A stretch of 64,000 nt of DNA from Rhodospirillales bacterium (GTDB lineage Bacteria; Pseudomonadota; Alphaproteobacteria; Rhodospirillales; Magnetospirillaceae). Under the pieces are notes generated by a model. The model was not told the origin of the DNA and did no database searches. It saw only the letters and a program-made list of their open reading frames with translations. Made by a program: the position numbers and the translations under genes. Shown here one piece after another: positions 51,285 through 61,171 of the stretch. How positions within the stretch are numbered: the first letter of the stretch is position 1; every line of letters begins with the position of its first letter. The stretch covers positions 1-64,000 of the forward strand of contig JACFNC010000013.1 of NCBI GenBank assembly GCA_019455065.1, read 5' to 3'.

Positions 51285-53227
51285 TGCAATCCGAATACGG
51301 CGACGTTTCCAAATTCGACACCTTTCCCAAGCTGCTCCAGCACAACGCCGCGTCCTGGCCCGACGAAGTCGCCATGCGCGAGAAGGAGTTCGGGATCTGG
51401 AACGAGTACTCGTGGTCGCACTGTGCCCGCCAGGTCCGCCTCATCGCGCTCGGCCTTCACGCCCTGGGTTTCCACCGCGGCGCGGTCCTTGGCCTCATTG
51501 GCAAGAATCGGCCGCATTGGGTGTGGAGCGAGGTGGCCGCCCACGCTCTGGGCGGCTCGTCGCTGGGCATCTATCAGGACTCGATGGGCGCCGAGGTCGT
51601 CTACCTCATCAACTACGCCGAGACGCGCATCATCGTCGCCGAGGACGAGGAACAGGTCGACAAGCTGCTCGAGATCGCCGACCAGATCCCCTGCGTTCAG
51701 CGCATCGTCTACTGCGATCCGCGCGGAATGCGGAAGTACGAGGATCCACGCCTGCTCAGCCTGGAGGAGTTGCAGAAGTTGGGCGAGCGCCTCGATGGCG
51801 AGCAACCCGGCCTGTACGAGGCCGAGGTGGCGGCCGGCGGCGCCGCCGATGTCGCCATCCTGTGCACCACCTCCGGCACGGTGTCCAATCCCAAGCTGGC
51901 GATGCTCCAGGCGGGGCCGTTCCTGGCCCACTGCCTGTCCTATCTGCGGGCCGACCCGAAGCTGCCTTCGGACGACTACGTCTCCGTGCTGCCGCTTCCC
52001 TGGATCATGGAGCAGGTCTACGCCGTCGCGCAGTGGCTCATCAGCCGCATCACCGTCAACTTCGTCGAGGAGCCGGAGACGATGATGGCGGATTTGCGCG
52101 AGATCGGCCCGACCTTCGTGCTGTTGGCTCCCCGCGTGTGGGAAGGAATCGCCGCTGACGTGCGCGCCCGCATGATGGACGCCACCCGGTTCAAGCAGTG
52201 GATGTTCGATCTGGGGATGAAGCTCGGCATGCGCGCGCTCGACCAGGGGCGGCGTAGCCGGCTTGCGCATCACATCCTGTTCCGTGCCCTCAAGGACCGC
52301 CTCGGCTTCACCTATCTGAAGTCGGCGGCGACCGGCGGCGCCGCGCTGGGGCCCGATACCTTCCGCTTCTTCCAGGCCATGGGGGTGCCGCTGCGCCAGA
52401 TCTACGGCCAGACCGAGTTGTCGGGGGCCTATACGGTCCACCGCTCCGACGACATCGACTTCGATACCGTCGGTGTGCCCTTCGACGATGCCGAGGTGCG
52501 CATCGAGGAGCCTGACGCCAACGGTGTCGGCGAGATCGTGGCGCGCGGCGTGGGCATGTTCCTCGGCTATTACAGGAACGAGGAGGCCACCAAGGGCGAT
52601 CTGCGCGACGGCTGGATGTTCACCGGCGATGCCGGCTATTTCAAGCAGGAGAACAACCACCTCGTCGTCATCGACCGCATCAAGGATCTGGCCGTCACGG
52701 CCACCGGCTCTCGGTTCTCGCCGCAGTTCATCGAGAACAAGCTGAAATTCTCGCCCTTCATCGCCGAGGCGGTGATCCTCGGGCACCAGCGCGAATTCCT
52801 GACGGCAATCATCTGCATCCGCTTCTCGATCGTCTCGAAATGGGCCGAGCAGCGGACCATCGCCTTCACCAACTATACGAACCTGTCGGCGCGGCCGGAA
52901 GTGTACGATCTTTTGCGCGCCGAGGTCGAAAAGGTCAACGCGACCCTTCCGGAGCCGCACCGCATCCGCAAGTTCGTGCTTCTCTACAAGGAGCTGGACG
53001 CCGACGACGGCGAGCTGACCCGCACCCGCAAGGTGCGCCGCGGCGTCATCAACGAGAAATACGCCGACATCATCGAGGCGCTGTACGGCGATACGCCGTC
53101 GGTGCACGTCGACACCATGATCACCTTCCAGGACGGCACCAAGTCGCGCATCCAGACCGACCTCAAGGTGGTGACCCTGGAACTCCCCGAGGCGCCGGCC
53201 GACCGCCGGCCGCAGGCGGCGGAATAG
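51284..53227 (+). CDS. AMP-dependent acyl-CoA synthetase, long-chain type
   Basis: Adenylate-forming enzyme of 647 residues. The P-loop reads CTTSGTVSNPKL (canonical TSGTTGxPK, so Thr to Val and Gly to Ser), A5 is IYGQTELSGAY, A7 is DGWMFTGDAGYF and A8 is DRIKDLAVTATGSRFSPQFIE. It resembles the long-chain fatty-acid CoA ligases embedded in Liv-type operons of many alpha- and betaproteobacteria. Located between livG and livH, it probably activates the transported carboxylate to its CoA ester on entry (inference). It overlaps livG by one base. Confidence 0.88.
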   Translation: MQSEYGDVSKFDTFPKLLQHNAASWPDEVAMREKEFGIWNEYSWSHCARQVRLIALGLHALGFHRGAVLGLIGKNRPHWVWSEVAAHALGGSSLGIYQDSMGAEVVYLINYAETRIIVAEDEEQVDKLLEIADQIPCVQRIVYCDPRGMRKYEDPRLLSLEELQKLGERLDGEQPGLYEAEVAAGGAADVAILCTTSGTVSNPKLAMLQAGPFLAHCLSYLRADPKLPSDDYVSVLPLPWIMEQVYAVAQWLISRITVNFVEEPETMMADLREIGPTFVLLAPRVWEGIAADVRARMMDATRFKQWMFDLGMKLGMRALDQGRRSRLAHHILFRALKDRLGFTYLKSAATGGAALGPDTFRFFQAMGVPLRQIYGQTELSGAYTVHRSDDIDFDTVGVPFDDAEVRIEEPDANGVGEIVARGVGMFLGYYRNEEATKGDLRDGWMFTGDAGYFKQENNHLVVIDRIKDLAVTATGSRFSPQFIENKLKFSPFIAEAVILGHQREFLTAIICIRFSIVSKWAEQRTIAFTNYTNLSARPEVYDLLRAEVEKVNATLPEPHRIRKFVLLYKELDADDGELTRTRKVRRGVINEKYADIIEALYGDTPSVHVDTMITFQDGTKSRIQTDLKVVTLELPEAPADRRPQAAE

Positions 53228-53238
53228 GGAAGGGCCGC

Positions 53239-54132
53239 ATGAACACCCAGCTTCTCGTCCAGCTTCTCATCAACGGCCTGATCATCGGCACGCTGTACGG
53301 CGTGGTCGCCATGTGCTTCGTGCTGATCTACAAGTCGACGCAGGTCGTGAACTTCGCCCAGGGCGAATTCCTGCTCATCGGCGCCTGGGTGTGCTGGTGG
53401 TTGCTCACCGACTTCGGCTTGCCGTTCTGGATCGGCTTCCCCGTAACCCTGCTCTTCATGGTCGCATTCGGGGTCTTGCTGCAGGTCGTCGTCCTGCGAC
53501 CGCTGATCGGCGAACCGATCATATCGGTGATCATGGTCACCATCGGGTTGTCGATCTTCTTCCAGGCCATCATGAAGTGGATTTTCGGAACCTGGGCGAA
53601 GCCGTTTCCGCAGGTCTTCGCGACCAAGGCGGTGAATATCGGCGGGCTGCAGGTGCAGACGGCCTATGTCATGAGCGTGGTGATCTCGCTGATCATCATG
53701 GTCGGCTTCGCCTGGTTCTTCAAATACTCGCGCATGGGGCTGGCGATGCGCGCCACGGCATTCAACCAGCAGGTGGCGCAGAGCCTGGGCATCTCGGTGA
53801 AGCAGGTGTTCGCCATGGCATGGGCGATTTCGGCCATGGTGTCGGCCCTGGCCGGGGTCGTCGTGGGCATGGTCAACGGGGTGTCCTCGGCCCTGTCGTT
53901 CTTCGGGATCAAGGTGTTTCCGGCGGTCATTCTGGGCGGCCTGGATTCGATCGTGGGCGCCATCATCGGCGGGCTGATCGTCGGCGTTTTGGAGAACATG
54001 GCCGAGTTCGTCGATGGCCAGTATCTCAACTTCGGAAATCTCTACACCGTCGCGCCGTTCTACGTGCTGGTGATCATCCTGATGATCAAGCCATACGGCC
54101 TGTTCGGCACCCAGCAGATCGAGAGGGTCTAG
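53239..54132 (+). CDS. livH: Liv-type ABC transporter permease LivH
   Basis: Inner-membrane permease of 297 residues with about eight hydrophobic helices. The LivH hallmark is NGLIIGTLYGVVAMCFVLIYKSTQVVNFAQGEF at the start, with MGLAMRATAFNQQVAQSLGIS as the ATPase-coupling loop and FPAVILGGLDSIVGAIIGGL near the end. GGGAAGGG precedes the ATG at 53239, 11 bp after the ligase stop. Pairs with LivM encoded next. Confidence 0.93.
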   Translation: MNTQLLVQLLINGLIIGTLYGVVAMCFVLIYKSTQVVNFAQGEFLLIGAWVCWWLLTDFGLPFWIGFPVTLLFMVAFGVLLQVVVLRPLIGEPIISVIMVTIGLSIFFQAIMKWIFGTWAKPFPQVFATKAVNIGGLQVQTAYVMSVVISLIIMVGFAWFFKYSRMGLAMRATAFNQQVAQSLGISVKQVFAMAWAISAMVSALAGVVVGMVNGVSSALSFFGIKVFPAVILGGLDSIVGAIIGGLIVGVLENMAEFVDGQYLNFGNLYTVAPFYVLVIILMIKPYGLFGTQQIERV

Positions 54133-54136
54133 CCAG

Positions 54137-55198
54137 ATGGCTGCGGCGGCGTTCATCCCTTGTGGCCAGTTCAAGACCACCTACGCCAAGGACACCACGA
54201 TCTTTCCGACGCCCGTTTCCCGCGCCTTCGCGGTGCTGGCGCTGGTGCTGCTCTGTCTGGTGCCGCTGGTGGCCAGCCGCTATCAGCTCAATCTCGCCAT
54301 CCAGATTGGTTATTACGGGATCGCCGCGCTGGGGCTGAACATCCTGGTCGGTTCGACCGGGCAGATTTCCCTCGGCCACGCCGCGTTCTTTGGGTTCGGA
54401 GCCTTCACCTCGGCCTATCTCAACAACGCCTACGGCATTCCGGTGTTTTTCGCGATCCCGCTGGCCGGGCTGATCACCACGGCGGTGGGCTTGGTGTTCG
54501 GCATCCCGGCCGGACGGATCAAGGGGTTGTACCTGGCCATCGCCACCTTCGCGTCGCAGTTCATTCTCGAGGATTTCTTCGCGCGCGCCGACTGGTTCAC
54601 GGGCGGTTCGGCCGGCTCGATCGCCAGCCCCTTCGGTCTCTTCGGCTACGAGTTCAGCTCCGACCAGTCGTACTTCTACGTGGTTCTCGCCTATCTGGTG
54701 GTGATGTTCCTGCTGGGCGCCAACCTGCTGCGCAGCCGCGACGGGCGGGCCTTCGTGGCGCTGCGGGACCATTACCTGTCGGCCGAGGTGATGGGCATCA
54801 ACCTCACCAAGTATCGCATTTTGTCGTTCGGCATCTCGTCGTTCTATGCCGGCATCGGAGGGGCCCTGTTCGGCCATTACCTCGGGTACGTTTCGGCTGA
54901 GGCGTTCACCATTCTTTTGTCCATCCAATTCCTCGGCATGATCATCATCGGCGGGCTCGGAAGCGTCATGGGCACCCTGATGGGCACGGCGTTCATGGTG
55001 CTTCTGCCCGAGGTGATGGAGGCGGGCGTGCAAAACCTGGGCGGGATACTCCCCGGCATGAGCGACGCGCTGGCCTTCATCAAGCAAGCCGCCATCGGGC
55101 TGGCCATCGTGTTGTTCCTGATTTTCGAACCCGACGGGCTGGCCCACCGCTGGCGGATGATCAAGGCCTATTGGAAGCTTTATCCGTTCTCGTACTGA
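54137..55198 (+). CDS. livM: Liv-type ABC transporter permease LivM
   Basis: Second permease, 353 residues, about nine helices. YYGIAALGLNILVGSTGQISLGHAAFFGFGAF is the LivM signature; RDHYLSAEVMGINLTKYRILSFGISSFYAGIGGAL forms the coupling loop; FLGMIIIGGLGSVMGTLMG follows. Starts 4 bp after livH. Longer N-terminus than LivH, with a hydrophilic start (FIPCGQFKTTYAKDTTIFPT) seen in relatives within ligase-containing Liv operons. Confidence 0.93.
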   Translation: MAAAAFIPCGQFKTTYAKDTTIFPTPVSRAFAVLALVLLCLVPLVASRYQLNLAIQIGYYGIAALGLNILVGSTGQISLGHAAFFGFGAFTSAYLNNAYGIPVFFAIPLAGLITTAVGLVFGIPAGRIKGLYLAIATFASQFILEDFFARADWFTGGSAGSIASPFGLFGYEFSSDQSYFYVVLAYLVVMFLLGANLLRSRDGRAFVALRDHYLSAEVMGINLTKYRILSFGISSFYAGIGGALFGHYLGYVSAEAFTILLSIQFLGMIIIGGLGSVMGTLMGTAFMVLLPEVMEAGVQNLGGILPGMSDALAFIKQAAIGLAIVLFLIFEPDGLAHRWRMIKAYWKLYPFSY

Positions 55199-55235
55199 TT
55201 TTGACCTCGATAACAAGCATCGCAGAGGAGGAGAC

Positions 55236-56468
55236 ATGAAGAGTCGTTACCTAGCAGGCGCCGCGGTGGCGGCGCTCGTTGTCACCAGCGTTCCGGCGCT
55301 GGCCCAGGACATCAAGGTCGGCCTGCTGGTTGACTTCACCGGCCCGACCTCGGACGTCGGCAAGGTGTATGGCCAGGGCGTCGCGGACGCCATGAACCAC
55401 ATCAACAAGACGGGCGGGGTCGCCGGCAAGAAGCTGGACTTCGAGATGGTCGACTACTCCTATAAGGCGCCGGATGCCATCGCGACCTACAAGAAGTGGG
55501 TCGACGCGAAGGTCACGGCGATCCAGGGGTGGGGCACCGCGGACACCGAGGCCCTCGTGCAGTCGGTGGCGAAGGACCAGATCCCCTACTACTCGGCCTC
55601 GTACTCGGGCCACCTGACCGACCCGACAGGCAAGGGGCCCAAGGGATCGAAGGCCGCCCCGTACAACTTCTTCTACGGCCCGTCCTATTCGGACTCCTGC
55701 CGGGCGCTGGTGCAGTGGGCGGCCAGCGACGCAAAGAAGAAGGGCATTGCTCAGCCGAAGTTTGTTCACATGGGCGACAACCATCCCTATCCGAACGCGC
55801 CGAAGGCGGCCTGCGCCGACTACGCCAAGGAACTGGGCTTCCAGGTCTCGGATCCGATCCAATACTCGTTGAAGCCCGGCGATTTCAAAGCCCAGTGCCT
55901 GACGCTGAAGGAATCGGGGGCGAACTACGCGTTCCTCGCCAATACCGGCGGCTCGACCATCTCGCTGCTGAAGTCCTGCGAGACCGTGGGCGTCAACACC
56001 CAGTTCCTCGCGAACGTGTGGGGCATGGATGAGAACGCGATGAAGGCCGCCGGCGAATCCGCCGACGGCGTCGTCTTCGCGGTGGGCGCCGCTGACTGGA
56101 AGTCCGATGCGCCCGGCATGAAGCTGGTCCGTGAGGTCTCGAAGGTATCCGACCCCTCGGGCAACGCGTACCGCGCCGTTCACTACATGCGCGGCATCTG
56201 CTCTGCCTACTACATGAAGGACGCCATGGAGGCGGCGGCCAAGGCCGGCGGCATCACCGGCCCCAATATCAAGGCCGCCATGGAAAAGATGAAGGACCAC
56301 GTACCGGCCGGGCTCGAGGGCGTCTGCATCCCCTCCACCTGGACGCCCGAGGACCATCGCGGCACCACCAAGGTCTTCCTCTACCAGGCGCAGACCAAGG
56401 GCCAGCAGGCGATCGCGAAGGTCGGCGAGGCCGATGTTCCGCGCAAGCCGGAATGGCTCGGCTGGTAA
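55236..56468 (+). CDS. Periplasmic substrate-binding protein of the Liv-type transporter
   Basis: Type I periplasmic binding protein of 410 residues with a signal peptide (MKSRYLAGAAVAALVVTSVPALAQ). IKVGLLVDFTGPTSDVGKVYGQGVADAMNHINKTGGVAGKKL is the usual LivJ-like opening. Cysteines near YSDSCRAL, KAACADYAK and KAQCLTL could form disulfides. The ligand is not predictable: the two operon ligases argue for a carboxylic acid (aromatic, dicarboxylic or fatty) rather than an amino acid. A strong GAGGAGG precedes the ATG. Confidence 0.9.
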   Translation: MKSRYLAGAAVAALVVTSVPALAQDIKVGLLVDFTGPTSDVGKVYGQGVADAMNHINKTGGVAGKKLDFEMVDYSYKAPDAIATYKKWVDAKVTAIQGWGTADTEALVQSVAKDQIPYYSASYSGHLTDPTGKGPKGSKAAPYNFFYGPSYSDSCRALVQWAASDAKKKGIAQPKFVHMGDNHPYPNAPKAACADYAKELGFQVSDPIQYSLKPGDFKAQCLTLKESGANYAFLANTGGSTISLLKSCETVGVNTQFLANVWGMDENAMKAAGESADGVVFAVGAADWKSDAPGMKLVREVSKVSDPSGNAYRAVHYMRGICSAYYMKDAMEAAAKAGGITGPNIKAAMEKMKDHVPAGLEGVCIPSTWTPEDHRGTTKVFLYQAQTKGQQAIAKVGEADVPRKPEWLGW

Positions 56469-56548
56469 GCGCATGACGGTGTCCCGCGCCTTCCTGACGA
56501 AGGAGGGCGCGGGATGTCCCAGGGCATCCGAATGAGCAGGCGGAGATC

Positions 56549-57382
<834 letters not shown>

Positions 57383-57395
57383 CGAAAGGCATTTC

Positions 57396-58631
57396 ATGGC
57401 CGAATATTACGATAGCCTCGAGATTCGCGATCCCGAGGAACGGGAGCGGCAACTCTTCGCGGCGCTGGGAGATCAGGTTGCGCGCGCCAAATCCCAGTCA
57501 CCCTTCTTCGCCGAGCTGCTGGACGGCGTTGACGCCGCGGCGCTGACCGACCGGAACGCGTTGGCCGCCCTGCCGGTGACGCGCAAGTCTCAGCTCATCG
57601 ACCTTCAACGGCAGGCGGAACCCTTTGGCGGGATGATTACCGTCGCGCCCGGAGCCCTGGCCCGCATCTTCCAGTCGCCGGGACCGATCTACGATCCGGA
57701 AAGCCGGCGTGCCGACTATTGGCGCTTCGCCCGCGCCCTGTTCGCTGCGGGTTTCCGGGGGGGCGACATCGTTCATAACTCGTTTTCCTATCACCTGACG
57801 CCTGGGGCATGGATGGTGGAGGGCGGCGCCCAGGCGCTTGGCTGTGCGGTATTCCCCGGCGGCACCGGCAACACCGAGCTTCAGGTCCGGGCCATTGCCG
57901 ACGTTCGTCCCACCGGCTACGCCGGCACCCCGTCATTCCTGGGAATCCTGCTCGACAAGGCCGGCGAGATGGGCCTCGACGCAACGTCACTGCGCCGGGC
58001 GCTGGTTTCCGGCGAGGCCTTCACCCCGGCCATGCGCGCCGACTTCCAGCGGCGCGGGGTGGCCGCCGTGCAGTGCTACGCCAGCGCCGATCTCGGCTTG
58101 ATGGCCTACGAGAGCGAGGCGCACGAGGGCATGATCATCGACGAGAACGTGATCGTTGAAATCGTGCGTCCGGGTACCGGCGATCCCGTTTCCGACGGCG
58201 AGGTCGGCGAGGTGGTGGTGACGACGCTAGTGCCCGAATACCCCCTGATCCGGTTCGGCACCGGGGATCTGTCCGCCATCCTGCCGGGGCGCAGCCCATG
58301 CGGCCGCACCAATGGACGCATCAAGGGCTGGATGGGACGCGCCGACCAGACGACGAAGATCAAAGGCATGTTCGTCCACCCGCAGCAAATCGCCGAGGTC
58401 CTTCGGCGCCATCCCGAAATCGCCAAGGCTCGCCTCGTGGTCGGGCGCGAGTCCGCCAAGGATGTCATGGTCCTGCGCTGCGAGGTCGCGGCAGGCACGG
58501 ATTCGGGGTTGGCAGCGGCCATCGCCCAGACCGTCAACGCCCTCATGAAGCTGAAGGGAGGGGTGGAACTCGTCCCGCCCGGCAGTCTGCCCAATGACGG
58601 CAAGGTGATCGAGGACGCGCGTCCGGCCTAG
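57396..58631 (+). CDS. PaaK-like phenylacetate-CoA ligase-family protein lacking the P-loop
   Basis: Protein of 411 residues, related over its length to PaaK-type ligases: ARAKSQSPFFAELL and LAALPVTRKSQLIDLQ at the start, ADVRPTGYAGTPSFLGILLDKA, VECYASADLG-like segment AAVQCYASADLGLMAYE, PLIRFGTGDLSA and a C-terminal domain with WMGRADQTTKIKGMFVHPQQI. Where PaaK has SSGTTGKP there is FQSPGPIYDPES, so the adenylation P-loop is gone. It may have lost or altered activity, or use another nucleotide mode. Last gene of the Liv operon, 13 bp after livF. Confidence 0.82.
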   Translation: MAEYYDSLEIRDPEERERQLFAALGDQVARAKSQSPFFAELLDGVDAAALTDRNALAALPVTRKSQLIDLQRQAEPFGGMITVAPGALARIFQSPGPIYDPESRRADYWRFARALFAAGFRGGDIVHNSFSYHLTPGAWMVEGGAQALGCAVFPGGTGNTELQVRAIADVRPTGYAGTPSFLGILLDKAGEMGLDATSLRRALVSGEAFTPAMRADFQRRGVAAVQCYASADLGLMAYESEAHEGMIIDENVIVEIVRPGTGDPVSDGEVGEVVVTTLVPEYPLIRFGTGDLSAILPGRSPCGRTNGRIKGWMGRADQTTKIKGMFVHPQQIAEVLRRHPEIAKARLVVGRESAKDVMVLRCEVAAGTDSGLAAAIAQTVNALMKLKGGVELVPPGSLPNDGKVIEDARPA

Positions 58632-58645
58632 CCTGCGCGCCACTC

Positions 58646-59671
58646 CTAGGTTCGATCAGGCGCCGCCCTAGTCCGTGCTGCGGGACGCGCCGTCACGACG
58701 GCCGGACTCTCGGCTTTCGCAGCGGCGCGGCGGCGCCCCTCGCCGAGCAGGCGGACCTCGTATTTGACGTTGTGGGGGTCGAGATCGCCGCCGCAGCGGT
58801 CGCAGACCACGGCCATCTCCAGACGGTGCCCGCAGGGCTTGTGATAAAGCAGCATCGGCGGCCCGGCCTTCTCGGCCAGCCAGCGGTCGCCCCAAGCCAG
58901 CAGTGACGCGACGAGCGGATAGAGGTCGAGGCCCTTGGGGGTCAGGACGTATTCGAAGCGGTCGGGACCCTGCTGATACAGGCGACGCTGAACCACCCCC
59001 GACTCGAGCAGTCGCTTCAGGCGATCGGCCAGGATGTTGGTGGCGATCTTCCATTCGCGCACGATGTCGTCGTGCCGCCTTATGCCCATGAAGAACGAGG
59101 CCAGGACGAGCTGGGTCCAGCGGTCGCCGATGAGGTCCACGGCCTCGCCGAACAGGGTCTGCGAGCCGCCGCCTTCGGTCGGCGCCGAGGCTCGCCGGCT
59201 GTGGCGCGGCGGCGCCTTGCTGGTCAGTCCCGCGCCAGGGCCGTCCTCGTAACGCACCTCATGCGCCCGCACCTCCTTGCCGCAGGCCCGGCAGATGAGC
59301 TGCGGCACCATCTCCTGGCCGCAATCCAGATGGGTCAGGGTCGAGGTGTGCGCCCGGTTGGCCGACCAGTTGCGGGCGAAACGCCAGACCATGAGGGCCG
59401 TCGGATAGAGGTCGCGCCCCATCTGGGTGAGGCGGTACTCGGAACTGCGCGCCCCGCCGTCGCGGGTGACCGGTGTCAGGCAGCCGGCCGCGACCAGCCG
59501 TTTCAGGCGATCGGTCAGCACGTTGCTGGCGATGCCGATGCGGTCGCGCCAGTCGGTGAAGCGGCGCGTCCCCATGAAGGCTTCGCTGAGAATGAGGAGC
59601 GACCAGCGGTCGCCGACGACATTGAGGGCGCGCGCGACGGAATTCGCGCGCACCATTTGCGAGGTTGGCAT
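58646..59671 (-). CDS. Tandem HxlR-type transcriptional regulator with two zinc ribbons
   Basis: Regulator of 341 residues built as a duplication. Repeat 1 has a winged-helix HxlR domain (ALNVVGDRWSLLILSEAFMGTRRFTDW; ASNVLTDRLKRLVAAGCL) followed by a Cys pair region (HLDCGQEM, LICRACGKEV). Repeat 2 has AVDLIGDRWTQLVLASFFMGIRRHDDIV and ATNILADRLKRLLESGVVQR, then KPCGHRLEM and VVCDRCGGDL. Typical HxlR proteins are about 110-150 residues with one domain and dimerise; this one could be a single-chain pseudodimer. It diverges from the acyl-CoA dehydrogenase gene and is a likely regulator of it. Confidence 0.85.
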   Translation of the reverse strand: MPTSQMVRANSVARALNVVGDRWSLLILSEAFMGTRRFTDWRDRIGIASNVLTDRLKRLVAAGCLTPVTRDGGARSSEYRLTQMGRDLYPTALMVWRFARNWSANRAHTSTLTHLDCGQEMVPQLICRACGKEVRAHEVRYEDGPGAGLTSKAPPRHSRRASAPTEGGGSQTLFGEAVDLIGDRWTQLVLASFFMGIRRHDDIVREWKIATNILADRLKRLLESGVVQRRLYQQGPDRFEYVLTPKGLDLYPLVASLLAWGDRWLAEKAGPPMLLYHKPCGHRLEMAVVCDRCGGDLDPHNVKYEVRLLGEGRRRAAAKAESPAVVTARPAARTRAAPDRT

Positions 59672-59796
59672 GGCGGCAGACTACATCGCCGGTCATACCA
59701 CCGCAACCGAAGAATGGTTGCGTGATGAAAGTTAGTTGCCTAGACTGCGCCTGCCGCTCGAATCGGCGTGTCGGGGGGGCTGCAAGGGGCTTTAAG

Positions 59797-61056
59797 ATGG
59801 ATTTCGAGTACTCGGAAAAGGTCGAGGCGCTGCGGCGCCGCGTTCGCGATTTCATGGACGCCTACATCGTCCCTGCGGTGCCGCGCTGGCACCAGGAGAC
59901 GTCGGCCGGCGAGGCGCATCCGGCATTCATGGAGGACCTCAAGGCGCTGGCCCGCGAGGAGGGGCTCTGGAACCTTTTCCTGCCAGGCCTGAGGTCCGAC
60001 GAGCCGGGGCAGGCGCTGACCAACCTCGAATACGCCCCACTGGCCGAGATCATGGGCCAGGTGGTCTGGGCCTCGGAAATCTTCAATTGCAGCGCCCCCG
60101 ACACCGGCAACATGGAGATCCTTCACCTGTTCGCGACGGCGGAACAGAACGAGCGCTGGCTGCGGCCGCTGCTCGAAGGAAAGATCCGCTCCTGCTTCGC
60201 GATGACCGAGCCCGACGTCGCGTCCTCCGACGCCACCAACATCCAGACGCGCATCGTGCGCGACGGCGACGACTACGTCATCAACGGCCGCAAGTGGTTC
60301 ATCTCGGGCGCCACCCACCCGCTGTGCCGCTTCGCCGTCGTGATGGGCCAGACCGATCCGGAGGCCGAGGTCCATCGCCGGCAAAGCATGATCATCGTGC
60401 CCATGGACACGCCGGGCGTAACCGTGCTGCGCAACATCACGGTGATGCACCACCATCAGCCGGAGGGCCATTGCGAGATCGTCTTCCGCAACGTCCGGGT
60501 GCCGGCCGCCAACCTGATCCATGAGGAGGGCGCGGGTTTCGCCATCGCCCAGGCGCGGCTAGGGCCGGGGCGCATCCATCACTGCATGCGGTCCATCGGC
60601 CAATGCGAACTCGCCCTTGCGCTGATGTGCGAACGCGCCGCCGAGCGCAAGGCGTTCGGCCGCTACCTGCACCAGCACGGCACCATCGCCGAGTGGATCG
60701 CGCTGTCCCGCGCCGAGATCGACCAGGCCCGCCTGCTGGTTCTGCGCGCCGCCTGGATGATCGACAAGTACGGCGCCAAGGCGGCGGCCAAGGAGATCGC
60801 CATGATCAAGGCGGTGGTGCCGCGCGTGCAGCAGGCGGTGTGCGACCGCGCCATGCAGACGTTCGGCGCCATGGGCTTGAGCCCCGACACGCCGCTGGCC
60901 GAATTCTGGACCTGGGGCCGCGTGCTGCGCATCGCCGACGGTCCCGACGAGGTGCATCTGCGCACCGTGGCGCGTCAGGAGATGAAGGCCGCCCAGGAGA
61001 ACCTGGGGTCGATGTCGCGTTTCCTGATCCCGCCCCGTTACCAGGACGCAACCTAG
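59797..61056 (+). CDS. Acyl-CoA dehydrogenase (ACAD10/11-like)
   Basis: FAD-dependent acyl-CoA dehydrogenase of 419 residues. FAMTEPDVASSDATNIQT is the flavin and substrate loop, followed by WFISGATHPLCRFAVVMG; then RAAWMIDKYGAKAAAKEIAMIKAVVPRVQQAVCDRAMQTFGAMGLSPDTPLAEF in the C-terminal helical domain. The N-terminus MDFEYSEKVEALRRRVRDFMDAYI is typical of the ACAD10/11-type group. ATG 59797 with AAGGGG upstream is chosen; the frame is open to 59665. An APH-fold kinase gene lies 115 bp downstream, recalling the kinase-dehydrogenase fusion in human ACAD10/11. Confidence 0.88.
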   Translation: MDFEYSEKVEALRRRVRDFMDAYIVPAVPRWHQETSAGEAHPAFMEDLKALAREEGLWNLFLPGLRSDEPGQALTNLEYAPLAEIMGQVVWASEIFNCSAPDTGNMEILHLFATAEQNERWLRPLLEGKIRSCFAMTEPDVASSDATNIQTRIVRDGDDYVINGRKWFISGATHPLCRFAVVMGQTDPEAEVHRRQSMIIVPMDTPGVTVLRNITVMHHHQPEGHCEIVFRNVRVPAANLIHEEGAGFAIAQARLGPGRIHHCMRSIGQCELALALMCERAAERKAFGRYLHQHGTIAEWIALSRAEIDQARLLVLRAAWMIDKYGAKAAAKEIAMIKAVVPRVQQAVCDRAMQTFGAMGLSPDTPLAEFWTWGRVLRIADGPDEVHLRTVARQEMKAAQENLGSMSRFLIPPRYQDAT

Positions 61057-61092
61057 GTCAGCATGCGAACGAATGAGCGCATCCGTCAGGTC

Positions 61093-61147
61093 ACCCCCGG
61101 GCTTGACCCCGGGGGTCCGAGAAGATGGCCGGGTCGAGCCCGGCCAT
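61093..61147. repeat. Double-hairpin intergenic palindromic element
   Basis: Two perfect 9-bp stems in tandem: 61093-61101 with 61108-61116 (6-nt loop), and 61125-61133 with 61139-61147 (5-nt loop). Read as protein the element gives TPGVREDGRVEPGHVG, a stretch that I recall as a common artefact in alphaproteobacterial annotations from dispersed intergenic repeats. It lies between the dehydrogenase and kinase genes and may attenuate or stabilise the transcript. No second copy was recognised in this window. Confidence 0.65.
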
Positions 61148-61171
61148 GTCGGAATTCATGAGAGAGGTAAA

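Noticed and set aside
61073-61171. N-terminal extension of the APH-family kinase
   Set aside because: Translates the palindromic repeat element; ATG 61172 has a ribosome-binding site and the normal family start.
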